From NCBI GenBank assembly GCA_005786815.1, contig SYDB01000075.1, forward strand, positions 1 through 17,647: a stretch of 17,647 nt of DNA, given 5' to 3'. Origin of the DNA: Burkholderiales bacterium (GTDB taxonomy: Bacteria > Pseudomonadota > Gammaproteobacteria > Burkholderiales > Burkholderiaceae_C). The position numbers and the translations under genes were made by a program. Positions within the stretch are counted from its first letter, which is position 1. Each line of letters starts with the position of its first letter. Shown here one piece after another: positions 1-8,406 of this stretch. Under the pieces are notes generated by a model. The model was not told the origin of the DNA, made no database searches, and worked only from the letters and a program-made list of their open reading frames with translations.

Positions 1-234
1 ATCTTGGGTGGTGGTAAAAGTGGAGGCGGATGCGCCAGTGATATCAGTCCAAGCCGCAGCTGGGCTTATTTTGGTTTGCCATTGGTAAGAAATCGCATCG
101 GCATTGGGCATACCGTCAGCATCTGCGATGTTGGTGGATGAAGCGGTAAGGGTTTGGCCTTGCTGCACAGCTGTGAAAGTTCCAGAGAGTAGGCCTTGCG
201 TTGCGCTTCCCGAAATAAAGGGTTTACCTGTTGG
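1..234 (-). repeat. Ig-like protein repeat, copy 2 (truncated by window edge)
   Basis: Encodes a unit starting PTGKPFISGSATQGLLSGT and containing DADGMPNADAISYQWQ. It is very close to the unit at 1000-1233 and sits exactly 999 bp from it. Positions 89-124 are identical to 1088-1123 (36 bp). The unit continues past the edge of the window. Confidence 0.85.
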
Positions 235-2529
235 CATATCATTGACGTTAGCAATGACTAAAGAGGCCGAGCTCGCCACACTTTCAGGTAGTCCATCTTT
301 ATTTAATCCAGTACTAACTACGCGGATCCTCTTACCAACATGATTTTGGGTCAAGGTAAAAGTGGGGAGCAGTTGTGGTTCTACACACATAAACCAAGTG
401 TTGCCGCCATCTGATGACTCAAACCATTCGTAAATATCAACTATTGATCCAATCTTGCTACCAGAAATAGCTGAAAAATTCTCTGATGCAGTGAAGGTTT
501 GGTTTTGCATTGGAATGCCAGAAATTTCTAAACCTGTGACGCTTTCCGTCGCTAGGCTTTTTACTATTTCAGAATGACCAAAACTATCAATATAGTTAGC
601 AACTAACCGGAGGTTTTTTCCAACAAGATCTGGGGTAGGAGAAAAAAAATTTTTAAGATTAGGGTCAGCAGATGCGCTTGTAAACGTTGAATTAGCCCCA
701 GAAATGTCTAGCCAATTAATACCGCCATCGGGTGAGGCTTGCCATTTATAAGAAATCTCAATAGGCAGGCCATCAAGGTCGTTGATATTAGAAGTTACGT
801 ATAGAGGTTCGACGTTAGCAGAGTTATTAAGTTCTATCCTTCCAGTTAGGGGGCTACTCCAAATTTTGAGTTCGCCTGTTGGTGCGTCGTCGACATTAAC
901 GATGGCAAGAGTGGGTTTGCTAGTAACGATCTCAGCCTTGCCAAAGTTGTCCGTGTAAGTTGCGATTACGCGAACTTGATTACCCACTTGCGCTTGGGAG
1001 GTGGTGAAGGTGGTGGCGTTGGTACCTGAAGCGCCAGCAATATCAGACCAAGTAGAGCCGCTGTCAGATGATGCCTGCCACTGGTATGAAATCGCATCGG
1101 CATTGGGCATACCGTCAGCATCTAGGATGTTGGCGGAGGAAGCGGTGAGGGCGTTGCCTTGCTGCACAACTGTTAGAGTTCCAGATAGTAGGCCTTGCGT
1201 TGCATTTCCTGAAATAGAGGGATCGCCTGTTGGTTCACTGTTTTTCAAAAATCCTGCACCAAATCCATATATAAGACTGGCCCAATTTGTGGGGCCATCT
1301 GACCATCCTGAATAAAGTGGGTTCTGAGCTAGAGCTATGACAGCATCTTTCATTGACATGCTGGGGTTATCGTCCACAACAGATTTAATAGCCAATGCCA
1401 AGCCGTAAGGGTCAAATTTTGGGTTCATTACTCCTTTTGAATCGATGAGTAATAAGGGTGGATCGGTTAATAACTCTTCTTGATTCGATGCATCTGAAAT
1501 CCCATACTTGGTTGCAATGTCAAGATTGGCGCTACTGATGACTGCACTCGTGGCTTTTGTTAAGTCGTTTCTAAGAGCTGCCATGACATTGTTTGCAGCT
1601 TCAGTGGTGAGTGGGTTGATATTGACGCTGAAAGTGGTTTGGCCTGCAGGCAGATAAAAAATGGTGACTAAAGGATCAGCACCAAAACTCTTACCTCGCC
1701 CAGTCGCCTCATCTACAAAGTTGGCGGTGTTTCCATTGGTATCGCTGACAACAACTTTGATAACGCCGGTATAGGAGTTATTCAAATTGACAGTGAAAGT
1801 ACCGTCCGCTTGAATGCTGGTGGTAGACGCTAAAAGATTGCCGCTGGCATCAAAGGCTTCTACTTTGAGTCCGTCGGGGTTGATGATCGGACCTGCTGCG
1901 ATAAATCCAGATAAAGATATAGATGCTGATGCGGTAGGTGTGGCTGTAGTCGACGATGAGCTTGCACTGCTGCCAGATGAACCCCCTTTGCCACCAGCGA
2001 GGGCTAAGCCTCCAAGTCCGGCTCCTAAACCTGATAAGCTGAACGATGGTGCGGATGCAACTGCTGGAATAGTTGCGGTGCTCTCCATAGATGCCTGAGC
2101 AACGATAGTGTCCGCTTGGCTTTCAAAGGCAGTATTGAAAAGCTTGGCGCTATCTTGTGGTTCATTCATGGATAAGCTGGCGATACGCACGCTATTGGAA
2201 ACTGGGGTAACACTGTCAGCACCAACATCGGCCCCTTCCTTATTAGTAGGCAGCAGGTTGTTGGTAGAAACATCTGCTGATGCGCTCTTACTTGCGTGGT
2301 CTTGAGAACTGTCGTTCTCGTTGTCTGGTTCTTCTTGGCCCGAAAGGCGCTTTATTTTTGTAACTTGAGGCTTGGTTTGTGCTGTTTTGGAATTAACGAC
2401 TCCATCAACCGCGCTACCTGTTTTGGACGCCTTGCGAGACTGAGATTTGCCAGAAAGTTTCTTAAGTTGGGACTTAAAACTTTGGGGATTAACGTTTGTT
2501 GCGAGTGTAGGATCTGAAGAATTTTGCAT
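1..2529 (-). CDS. Large repeat-containing surface protein / type I secretion substrate (adhesin-like), 3' part outside window
   Basis: The minus-strand frame is open from an ATG at 2529 to the window edge: 843 codons with no stop, so the gene is cut off by the window. An in-frame TAA at 2536-2538 excludes a longer start. The ribosome site is weak (GAG about 10 nt upstream). Residues 1-150 are polar and Lys/Ser-rich. Residues about 164-193 form a Gly/Leu/Ala-rich segment running into a Ser tract. Residues about 200-300 look beta-rich, followed by an NINPLTTEAA motif at 303-312, a motif type seen in large bacterial adhesins. From about residue 430 there are Ig-like repeats of roughly 100-115 residues with a YQWQ/YKWQ core and VGK/VGN...R(V/L) ends. 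Cys is nearly absent. It is the last gene seen in the operon of a TolC, ABC and HlyD exporter, 41 nt after the HlyD gene, so it is probably the exported substrate. The C-terminal secretion signal and any RTX repeats lie outside the window. Adhesin function is inferred. Confidence 0.85.
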   Translation of the reverse strand, partial: MQNSSDPTLATNVNPQSFKSQLKKLSGKSQSRKASKTGSAVDGVVNSKTAQTKPQVTKIKRLSGQEEPDNENDSSQDHASKSASADVSTNNLLPTNKEGADVGADSVTPVSNSVRIASLSMNEPQDSAKLFNTAFESQADTIVAQASMESTATIPAVASAPSFSLSGLGAGLGGLALAGGKGGSSGSSASSSSTTATPTASASISLSGFIAAGPIINPDGLKVEAFDASGNLLASTTSIQADGTFTVNLNNSYTGVIKVVVSDTNGNTANFVDEATGRGKSFGADPLVTIFYLPAGQTTFSVNINPLTTEAANNVMAALRNDLTKATSAVISSANLDIATKYGISDASNQEELLTDPPLLLIDSKGVMNPKFDPYGLALAIKSVVDDNPSMSMKDAVIALAQNPLYSGWSDGPTNWASLIYGFGAGFLKNSEPTGDPSISGNATQGLLSGTLTVVQQGNALTASSANILDADGMPNADAISYQWQASSDSGSTWSDIAGASGTNATTFTTSQAQVGNQVRVIATYTDNFGKAEIVTSKPTLAIVNVDDAPTGELKIWSSPLTGRIELNNSANVEPLYVTSNINDLDGLPIEISYKWQASPDGGINWLDISGANSTFTSASADPNLKNFFSPTPDLVGKNLRLVANYIDSFGHSEIVKSLATESVTGLEISGIPMQNQTFTASENFSAISGSKIGSIVDIYEWFESSDGGNTWFMCVEPQLLPTFTLTQNHVGKRIRVVSTGLNKDGLPESVASSASLVIANVNDMPTGKPFISGSATQGLLSGTFTAVQQGQTLTASSTNIADADGMPNADAISYQWQTKISPAAAWTDITGASASTFTTTQD
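1000..1233 (-). repeat. Ig-like protein repeat, copy 1
   Basis: Encodes PTGDPSISGNATQGLLSGT followed by DADGMPNADAISYQWQ, nearly the same as the copy at 1-234. More divergent units of the same fold lie between the two, at about 560-900 and 240-555. This suggests a higher-order repeat of about three domains (333 codons). Confidence 0.85.
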
Positions 2530-2570
2530 TTTAAATTACTCAAATTTAGTTTATGGTTAAATAATTATTA

Positions 2571-3749
2571 CTATTTTTCTGTCATTGCACCACCAAAAGC
2601 CTTATAAACAGGCTTGATGAGGTACTTCAGCACTGAGCGTCCACCCGTTTTGAGGTCGACGGTGGCTGTCATGCCCGGTTTGAGCATGGTTGCGGTGAGT
2701 TTTGGGTGCTTCTTGGCGTCATCCGCATGCAAACTGACCTGTGCGCGGTAGAAGGTATTGGTTTGGCCATTGGGACCTTGTTCGGTGAGGGTGTCAGAGC
2801 TGATGTAGCGCAAGGTTCCGTGCAACACACCGTAAATGGAATAGTCAAATGCATCTAACCGAATCGTGGCGGGCAGTCCTGCTTTTAATTGACCGATATC
2901 TGCTGGGTTGATGTTGACTTCAAACACTGGCTCGGTATCAGTCGGAGAAATTTGCATCAACTCGTCGCCTTGCCGTAGCACGCCACCGATGGTGGTGACG
3001 CGTTGGTATTTCACAACGCCTGCCACTGGTGCAGTGATGGTGGTGTGGTCTAAAACGCTTTGGCGTTCTTGTAGTCTGTAATAGTTGGTGGATAGATCTT
3101 CGGCAATTTTTGCGGCTTCCGCACGGGCGTCTTGTAGGTATTTATTGCGCACCGCATTGATACGGCCTTGCAGTTCTGTCACTTGCCGTTGCGCACGCAT
3201 CACTTCGAGTTGGCTGGTGTCGCCTGTGGTGAAGAGTTTTTTGTTTAGTTCTAACTCATGTTGCGCAGATGCAATAGTTTCAGACAGGTTGTCTAAGTCT
3301 TGCGACAAGCTGCGTTTACGTTGGTTGTAAAAAGCCATCTGCAAAGTTTGGAATTGCGGAAAGTCGACGTAGTCTTTTCCGAAGTAAGGAGTCTTTTGAT
3401 CTGCCTCCGCTTGTGCGCGGATGAGCGCAATTTCCAAAGAAGCTTGTTTGGCGCGGCTTTCCGTGAAAGATGCATTGGCGCGTTCTTTTTCTAGTTCTGC
3501 CAAAGGCTGGCCACTGACCACGGTGTCGCCCTCTTTGACGAGTACACGCGAGAGCACTCCGCCATCTGCCACTTGAATGATTTGTGTGTGGTCTGCCGGA
3601 ATCAGCTTGCCCTGTGCACGTACAGCTTGGTCTAATTCAAAGAATGCGGCCCAGCCCAAAAATACGAGTAGTAGTAAAAATATCACGTTGGTGGTGGTGA
3701 GTAACCAACTAAGACTTGCAGCATCAAAAGATTTCACAGTGAAACGCAT
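2571..3749 (-). CDS. HlyD-family periplasmic adaptor (membrane fusion protein) of a type I secretion system
   Basis: This 392-residue protein should bridge the inner-membrane ABC exporter and the TolC-like channel. It has a short cytoplasmic N-terminus, one membrane segment (about residues 18-38, rich in Leu/Val/Phe), and a first lipoyl-like half with VLVKEGDTVVSGQPLAELE. A long helical hairpin, rich in Gln/Ala/Glu, spans about residues 90-230. The second lipoyl half has APVAGVVKYQRVTTIGGVL then GDELMQISP, a signature of HlyD/LapC-type adaptors. A beta-barrel C-terminal part follows. Length is normal for the family. AGGAG lies 7 nt before the ATG, and the start is only 15 nt after the ABC gene stop, so the two are surely co-transcribed. 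The next gene downstream is the giant repeat protein. Confidence 0.95.
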   Translation of the reverse strand: MRFTVKSFDAASLSWLLTTTNVIFLLLLVFLGWAAFFELDQAVRAQGKLIPADHTQIIQVADGGVLSRVLVKEGDTVVSGQPLAELEKERANASFTESRAKQASLEIALIRAQAEADQKTPYFGKDYVDFPQFQTLQMAFYNQRKRSLSQDLDNLSETIASAQHELELNKKLFTTGDTSQLEVMRAQRQVTELQGRINAVRNKYLQDARAEAAKIAEDLSTNYYRLQERQSVLDHTTITAPVAGVVKYQRVTTIGGVLRQGDELMQISPTDTEPVFEVNINPADIGQLKAGLPATIRLDAFDYSIYGVLHGTLRYISSDTLTEQGPNGQTNTFYRAQVSLHADDAKKHPKLTATMLKPGMTATVDLKTGGRSVLKYLIKPVYKAFGGAMTEK

Positions 3750-3764
3750 GGTGTAACTCCTGTT

Positions 3765-5903
3765 TTAGGCTTGGCGTAAGTGGGTGGTGTTGTTTGCTGC
3801 TTCTGGGCGTGTGTTGTGCAATTGCCGCAACACATCTTGTTTAGGGCCATCGAGTGCAATTTGGTGGTTGTAGACAACAATGAGGCGATCGACCAAGTCC
3901 AGCATCTCGGTTTTGTGTGTCACAAGCACCAAGGTATCTGTGGGTTGGATGGCATCTTTGAGGGTTTGCGTCATGTGCGCCTCGGTGTTGCGGTCCATCG
4001 ACGCGGTGGGCTCATCTAGCAACCAAATGCTGGGTTGGCGTAACACCGTACGGGTGAGGTTGACCAGTTGACGTTGACCACCAGATAAGCCAGTGCCACC
4101 CTCATAGATGGTGCGTTGCAATCCATGCGGATGCGGTGTGATGACGGTTTGCATCAAACCTGTTTTGCGCGCGGCTTCCAATATGGCTTCGTCACCAGGG
4201 TCGACTTGGCCCAAGATGAGGTTGTCGCGCAAAGTGCCAGAGAAGAGCCGGCCGTCTTGTTGTACGTAGCCAATGTGTTCGGCCAATAGTGGTTTATCGA
4301 TATGCGCGAGGTCAATGCTGTCTAGCAACACGCGACCTTCTTGCGGTTTGAACATGCCAGACAGCACGCGCAATAAAGTGGTCTTACCTGAACCCACAGG
4401 GCCCAAGATACCAATTTTTTCACCAGGTCGGATGGTGAGTTGCGACACCATCAACGCACGGCTTCCTTGGTAGTGGCTGGTAATATTTTCTAAATGGTAT
4501 TCGCCGCGAATGTTTTCTATCGCAATGGGTTGCGATTGGCCATGGTGGTCGTCTTCAAGAGACCACAATTTGTCCAAACTTTGCAAAGCAGCTTTGGCAT
4601 GCGACCACTGCACAATTTGTCCAGGAATGATAGAAACTGCGGACAACACCCTGCCCGACAAAATAGAACATGCAATCAAAGCACCTTGGCTGATATCGCT
4701 GCGCGTGACCAAATAGGCGCCATAGGCGACCATCAATACATATGAGACCTGTTGGAACGATGCGGCGAGGTGCTGCGAGTGCTCGCTGATGTTGCGCATT
4801 TCCAATTCGCTTTCGCGTGCGTCATTTGTGGTGCGCATCCAACGGGTGAGCATGCGCCATCCGCCTTGGCCTGCTTTGATGGTTTCAGCGCCTTCGATGG
4901 TCTCTACCAACAAACCCGTTTTTAAATTACTTGCGGCCATGGCTTGCTTGGCAATATTTTCTAAACGTTTGCGATAAAACAAACCAATGGCTAAGGACAC
5001 AAAAAAGAAAAATGTTGGGATGAGTGCCAGCGGCCCTGCAATTAAGGCGATGACGCCGGCGAAGAATAGTGCAAACGGGGCGTCTACCATTAGGTTAGTG
5101 GTCATCGACGTCAAGAAGCCGCGGATGGTTTCGTAGCCGCGCATTTGTGAAGCCAAAGCACCGACGCTTTGTGGCATTTGGTCTAAGCGGACAGACAGAA
5201 AGCGCAAATACACGGTGCGTGCAAGACGCTGGTCGACCTGGTCGATCAAATCTTCGTACAAATGGCTACGTACATGTTTAATTAGCCATTCAAAAAAGAT
5301 GGCAATCAGTACGCCCAAAGTTAGTACCAATAGCGTTTGCATGGCAGACGATGGAATCACCCGGTCATACACCTGCATACTAAAAAACGAAATGGCCAGT
5401 GCTAAGACGGTGGCAATAAGACTGGCTAATACCGTCTCGCGAATAATGCGCCGGTGCGTCAGCAACTCGTCCAAGATAAGACGAAATACGGGGCTTTTGC
5501 TCGCCACATAAGGTTGGCTGAGTTTGAGTGAAATGGCGTGGTGGTCGGGTAGTGCATCGTCTGCGCGCTCGACCCAGCGACTGGCGTGTTTGTCCCACCA
5601 TTCACTGATCCATTGGTTTTGGGCGTTTTTGCCACGTAACAAGCCCCACTCAATACCAAAATAGGGTTCTATGCGGCATAAAAGAGCTGGTGCGCTGTCA
5701 AGTTGCGGTTCTGGTTTCCAGCGTGCAGCAGGCAGACGAAGTTGCTTGGTGATGTAGCGAATCTGCGCTTTGGCATCATCTGGCGTGTTGTCTTGTGCGG
5801 TCTCTACCGCTTCGCGTAATGCAAGACGGTCTAGGTTGTCCGATTGCAACTGCGCTAGTCGGACTAGGCAGGGTAAAAGTTGAACATTCTTCACGTCTTC
5901 CAT
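3765..5903 (-). CDS. Type I secretion ABC transporter, permease/ATPase (LapB/HlyB-like)
   Basis: This 712-residue protein would energise export of the unfolded substrate across both membranes. Residues 1 to about 130 match the place of a C39 peptidase domain but show no catalytic Cys motif, so this is a C39-like docking domain as in HlyB and LapB, not a leader peptidase. Six membrane segments follow in about residues 160-430. The ATPase has Walker A GPVGSGKT (501-508, Lys507), a Q-loop in YVQQDGRLF, signature LSGGQ (606-610), Walker B IWLLDEP (Asp630, Glu631) and switch His663 in LVTHK. All ATPase residues are intact. GGAG lies 8 nt before the ATG. The gene lies 19 nt after the TolC gene and 15 nt before the HlyD gene. 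No GG-type leader processing is expected for the substrate. Confidence 0.96.
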   Translation of the reverse strand: MEDVKNVQLLPCLVRLAQLQSDNLDRLALREAVETAQDNTPDDAKAQIRYITKQLRLPAARWKPEPQLDSAPALLCRIEPYFGIEWGLLRGKNAQNQWISEWWDKHASRWVERADDALPDHHAISLKLSQPYVASKSPVFRLILDELLTHRRIIRETVLASLIATVLALAISFFSMQVYDRVIPSSAMQTLLVLTLGVLIAIFFEWLIKHVRSHLYEDLIDQVDQRLARTVYLRFLSVRLDQMPQSVGALASQMRGYETIRGFLTSMTTNLMVDAPFALFFAGVIALIAGPLALIPTFFFFVSLAIGLFYRKRLENIAKQAMAASNLKTGLLVETIEGAETIKAGQGGWRMLTRWMRTTNDARESELEMRNISEHSQHLAASFQQVSYVLMVAYGAYLVTRSDISQGALIACSILSGRVLSAVSIIPGQIVQWSHAKAALQSLDKLWSLEDDHHGQSQPIAIENIRGEYHLENITSHYQGSRALMVSQLTIRPGEKIGILGPVGSGKTTLLRVLSGMFKPQEGRVLLDSIDLAHIDKPLLAEHIGYVQQDGRLFSGTLRDNLILGQVDPGDEAILEAARKTGLMQTVITPHPHGLQRTIYEGGTGLSGGQRQLVNLTRTVLRQPSIWLLDEPTASMDRNTEAHMTQTLKDAIQPTDTLVLVTHKTEMLDLVDRLIVVYNHQIALDGPKQDVLRQLHNTRPEAANNTTHLRQA

Positions 5904-5922
5904 GCTTGTCTCCAGGGGTTCA

Positions 5923-7227
5923 TTAAAGGTTATTGACGATGTCTAGGCCACTCACAAAGAGCGCTAGTCGCCAAGACACTGCGATGTGATTGGCTTTGAT
6001 GTCTGTGAGTTGTGCTTGCGCTTGTGAAAGTTCGCGTGCGGCGTTGAGCACTTCGGTCCAACTTTTACGACCCGCTAAAAACTGGCGGTCGTGTGACAGC
6101 ATGACTTGCTCTTGCGATGCCAAAGCGGATTCAAGCGCTTGGGTTTGTTCTGTCAGTCTTACAGCTTGTGCGTAATCGGTGAGTACTTGTTCGGTGATAG
6201 ACAAGGTTTGCGATTGCACCTCTTCTTTTGCAGCAAGGCTTCTTGCTTGGGCCGCTTTGACATTGCTTAAAACAGATAAACCAGCACCGAGTTGTGTGCT
6301 CAGCCCAACAAAAATCCGATCTTGGAATGTGTTGCTGGTTTGCATTGAAAAAGCACCGTACTGACGTTCTGCGCGCAAATACACGTCGGGAAGTAAGGCG
6401 GATCGGTTTTCTTCTACGATGGCTTCTTGGATTTGAGATTGTGCGCGTGCTTTTTTGATGGTGGGGTGGATTACCAGTGCAGTTTCCAAGGCACTGTCTT
6501 GCGAAATTGGCAAATTTAGCGGCGCTGACAAATTAACGAGTAGTTCATTTATGTGGATAGGCTGACCAATAAGTTGTCTCAGGCGAACGGCGTAACTCTC
6601 CACCCGGGCTCGGGCTGCACTAAGGTCTGACTTCACAGAGTCCAGTCTGGTTTGGGCGAGTTGCAAGTCAGCGTCTGACTGAGCACCTAAATCCACTCGG
6701 CGTTGCACTTGTTCACGCAGTTTTTGGTGAGTGGCCAGACTTTGTTCTGTTGACTGCATGCGCCAATGGGATGCGAGTAAGTCAGCGTAGGTTTGAGTGA
6801 CTTTCAAACTGATTTGCAAGCTGGTTTCGTTCAGTTCTGCAGTTTCGTAAGCAAGCGTGGCTTGCGCTTTTTCTTTGCCAGCGGTTAAGCGGCCATTGGT
6901 CCAAAGCGGTTGCTGCAGTCGAGCGGTGGTGACGTTTTTGTCGCCGCTGTAGAAAGGGTCACCATTGGCGGCATTGACGCGTTCAGTGCTGATGGCTGGG
7001 GTTGGGAAATATTGCCATTTGGCGGTTTCTATGCCGATTTCAGCGGCTTGCATCTGCGCCCTTTGCGAAGCGATGCTGGGGTGGCTGAGTAATGCTGAAT
7101 TCATCAGTTTTGGCAAAGATTGAGCAAAACTACCAAAAGTAGCTAAAGAAAGTTGTATTCCAGCCAGCGCTAGCGTCCATAATCTACGATTCGATCTAGA
7201 AGCCCTATTAATAGATAAAAGTTTCAT
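5923..7227 (-). CDS. TolC-family outer membrane channel protein of the type I secretion operon
   Basis: This 434-residue protein is the outer membrane exit duct. The N-terminus is a Sec signal peptide: basic residues (NRRLW), a hydrophobic stretch, and SFA|QS with likely cleavage after Ala35. The mature part shows the two-fold OEP layout: alpha-helical, Gln/Ala-rich halves with short beta segments, for example WTNGRLTAGKEKAQATLAYE in the first half and GLSTQLGAGLSVLSNVKAAQ in the second, then DYAQAVRLTEQTQALESALA. GGAGG lies 7 nt before the ATG, the best ribosome site of the operon. It is the first gene of the unit, followed by the ABC and HlyD genes. LapE is the nearest functional analogue by context. 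TolC homologues can also serve drug efflux pumps, but the gene order argues for dedicated use here. Confidence 0.93.
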   Translation of the reverse strand: MKLLSINRASRSNRRLWTLALAGIQLSLATFGSFAQSLPKLMNSALLSHPSIASQRAQMQAAEIGIETAKWQYFPTPAISTERVNAANGDPFYSGDKNVTTARLQQPLWTNGRLTAGKEKAQATLAYETAELNETSLQISLKVTQTYADLLASHWRMQSTEQSLATHQKLREQVQRRVDLGAQSDADLQLAQTRLDSVKSDLSAARARVESYAVRLRQLIGQPIHINELLVNLSAPLNLPISQDSALETALVIHPTIKKARAQSQIQEAIVEENRSALLPDVYLRAERQYGAFSMQTSNTFQDRIFVGLSTQLGAGLSVLSNVKAAQARSLAAKEEVQSQTLSITEQVLTDYAQAVRLTEQTQALESALASQEQVMLSHDRQFLAGRKSWTEVLNAARELSQAQAQLTDIKANHIAVSWRLALFVSGLDIVNNL

Positions 7228-7248
7228 TTCTACCTCCGATTTAGTTCA

Positions 7249-7276
7249 ATAGTATCAATTTTGTTGATTTTGGCAA
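7249..7276 (-). promoter_or_regulatory. Candidate sigma70 promoter for the type I secretion operon
   Basis: On the minus strand TTGCCA (7271-7276, 5/6 to the -35 consensus) is followed after 16 nt by TACTAT (7249-7254, 4/6 to the -10). It lies 22 nt upstream of the TolC gene start. The palindrome at 7284-7303 lies just upstream of the -35. Assigned by eye only. Confidence 0.35.
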
Positions 7277-7283
7277 TTTTTAA

Positions 7284-7303
7284 AGTAATACTTGAGTATT
7301 ACT
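7284..7303. promoter_or_regulatory. Perfect palindrome between divergent genes, candidate operator
   Basis: Arms AGTAATACT and AGTATTACT are perfect 9-nt inverted repeats around a 2-nt centre (TG). The site lies 11 nt before the hydrolase ATG and 7 nt upstream of the candidate -35 of the secretion operon, so one bound dimer could affect both directions. The motif was not matched to a known regulator. Confidence 0.5.
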
Positions 7304-7314
7304 AAAGGTTAATT

Positions 7315-8406
7315 ATGAGTACTTTTAGTAATTTGGCGATGAAAGTTGCTCCAAATGGCCGCAGATTGGCTTTTAGCCAAGTTGGCGAGGCCAATAGTCC
7401 GCGGGTATTACTGTGTTTGCCGGGCCTTTTAGAAACCCGCGCCAGCTTCCACCCCTTGCTACGTGCAGCAAGCGCTACCCAAGGTTTGCGGGTCATTAGC
7501 CTCGACCTTTGCGGACGTGGCGACTCAGATCCACTGCCTTCGGACAGTGGCTATTGCATGTCCTTGTATTTATCGGACATCGAAGCATTTATTCGTCAGG
7601 AAGTCTTTGGCCGTGGCGAACCTAAACCGCGTTTGGATGTGCTTGGAACCAGTATGGGCGGCATATTGGGGATGTATCTCGTTGCCAAGGAAGAAAACTA
7701 CGTTGAGGGTTTGTTGTTAAACGACATTGGTCTTAACCTGACCTGGATGTCTATCTATGGTTTGTACGAAGGCATGAAGTCAGCAGGGCGAATGCCAGAG
7801 ACGGAGACCTTAGCTTCGCGTTTGGGGGTGACCGAGGGGGCTGTTCGCGATGTGCAGTCGCCGCACCACTTTGATCTGCCCCACCACAAAGACTGGAAAG
7901 GTATGAAGTTTGGCCATGTCTTGAGCAATTTCAAAGGCTCTGTGTCTTTGGTTTATGGCGGCGAATCTGGTGTGTGTCTAGCGCCGCAAGTACAAGAGTT
8001 GCAAGCTAAATTTCCTCATCTAACAGCGATGCGGGTTGAGGGCGCTGGGCATCCTGTGCCTTTTTCGGAATCTGTGTGTGCGTTTGTATTAAAAGAACTG
8101 AAAGTAGAACCAATACATGCGCAAATTAAATTACCGGAGGTGATGCTGGCCAAGGAAGGTTTTGTTCAAACGCAATTGCCTTTGGAGGAAACCTTAACTA
8201 TTGATGCAGCACCGGTTGTTTACAAAGAGATGCAAATGTCAGGAATTCAGATCGCAGGTGTCAATGAGGCTTTTGATAACAAACTTACAACAGTCGGGCA
8301 AACTGCAGTTAAAAGTGACAAAGACAGTGAAAGTGAAAGTGAAAGTGACTGGCGTAGCCGATTAGTTAAATGGCTTAGCAGGTTTAAAAAGGGTGAATCG
8401 AAATAG
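7315..8406 (+). CDS. Alpha/beta hydrolase with Ser-Glu repeat and basic C-terminal tail
   Basis: This 363-residue protein has an alpha/beta-hydrolase core in about residues 1-262. LPGLLE (35-40) supplies the oxyanion hole, GTSMGG (111-116) the nucleophile Ser113, and GAGHPVP the catalytic His246. The acid is less clear: Glu217 in YGGESGV sits where an Asp is usual. No signal peptide is seen, so it is probably cytoplasmic. The substrate cannot be told; lipase, esterase and haloperoxidase-like members share this pattern. Residues 263-363 form an extra tail ending in a SDKDSESESESD stretch and a basic amphipathic segment (WRSRLVKWLSRFKK) that might contact a membrane or another protein. AAGG lies just before the ATG. 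The gene is transcribed away from the secretion operon and shares its upstream region, so the two may be co-regulated. It converges on the methyltransferase gene with 24 nt between them. Confidence 0.88.
   Translation: MSTFSNLAMKVAPNGRRLAFSQVGEANSPRVLLCLPGLLETRASFHPLLRAASATQGLRVISLDLCGRGDSDPLPSDSGYCMSLYLSDIEAFIRQEVFGRGEPKPRLDVLGTSMGGILGMYLVAKEENYVEGLLLNDIGLNLTWMSIYGLYEGMKSAGRMPETETLASRLGVTEGAVRDVQSPHHFDLPHHKDWKGMKFGHVLSNFKGSVSLVYGGESGVCLAPQVQELQAKFPHLTAMRVEGAGHPVPFSESVCAFVLKELKVEPIHAQIKLPEVMLAKEGFVQTQLPLEETLTIDAAPVVYKEMQMSGIQIAGVNEAFDNKLTTVGQTAVKSDKDSESESESDWRSRLVKWLSRFKKGESK
8326..8349 (+). repeat. In-frame hexanucleotide repeat in the hydrolase tail
   Basis: Three perfect AGTGAA units followed by AGTGAC encode the SESESESD stretch. 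Changes in copy number would keep the frame and alter only the length of the acidic linker. Confidence 0.85.

Noticed and set aside
89..1123. 36-bp exact direct repeat as a possible CRISPR or recombination site
   Set aside because: Only two copies, 999 bp apart, both in frame inside a protein repeat. Domain duplication explains it.
1814..2098. Plus-strand frames of 65-104 codons opposite the adhesin-like gene
   Set aside because: They are the complement of low-complexity Ser/Ala/Gly codons in the minus-strand gene and show no ribosome site or family motif.
3765..5903. Active C39 leader peptidase domain in the ABC transporter
   Set aside because: No catalytic Cys motif is seen in the first 130 residues; the domain is of the inactive C39-like type.
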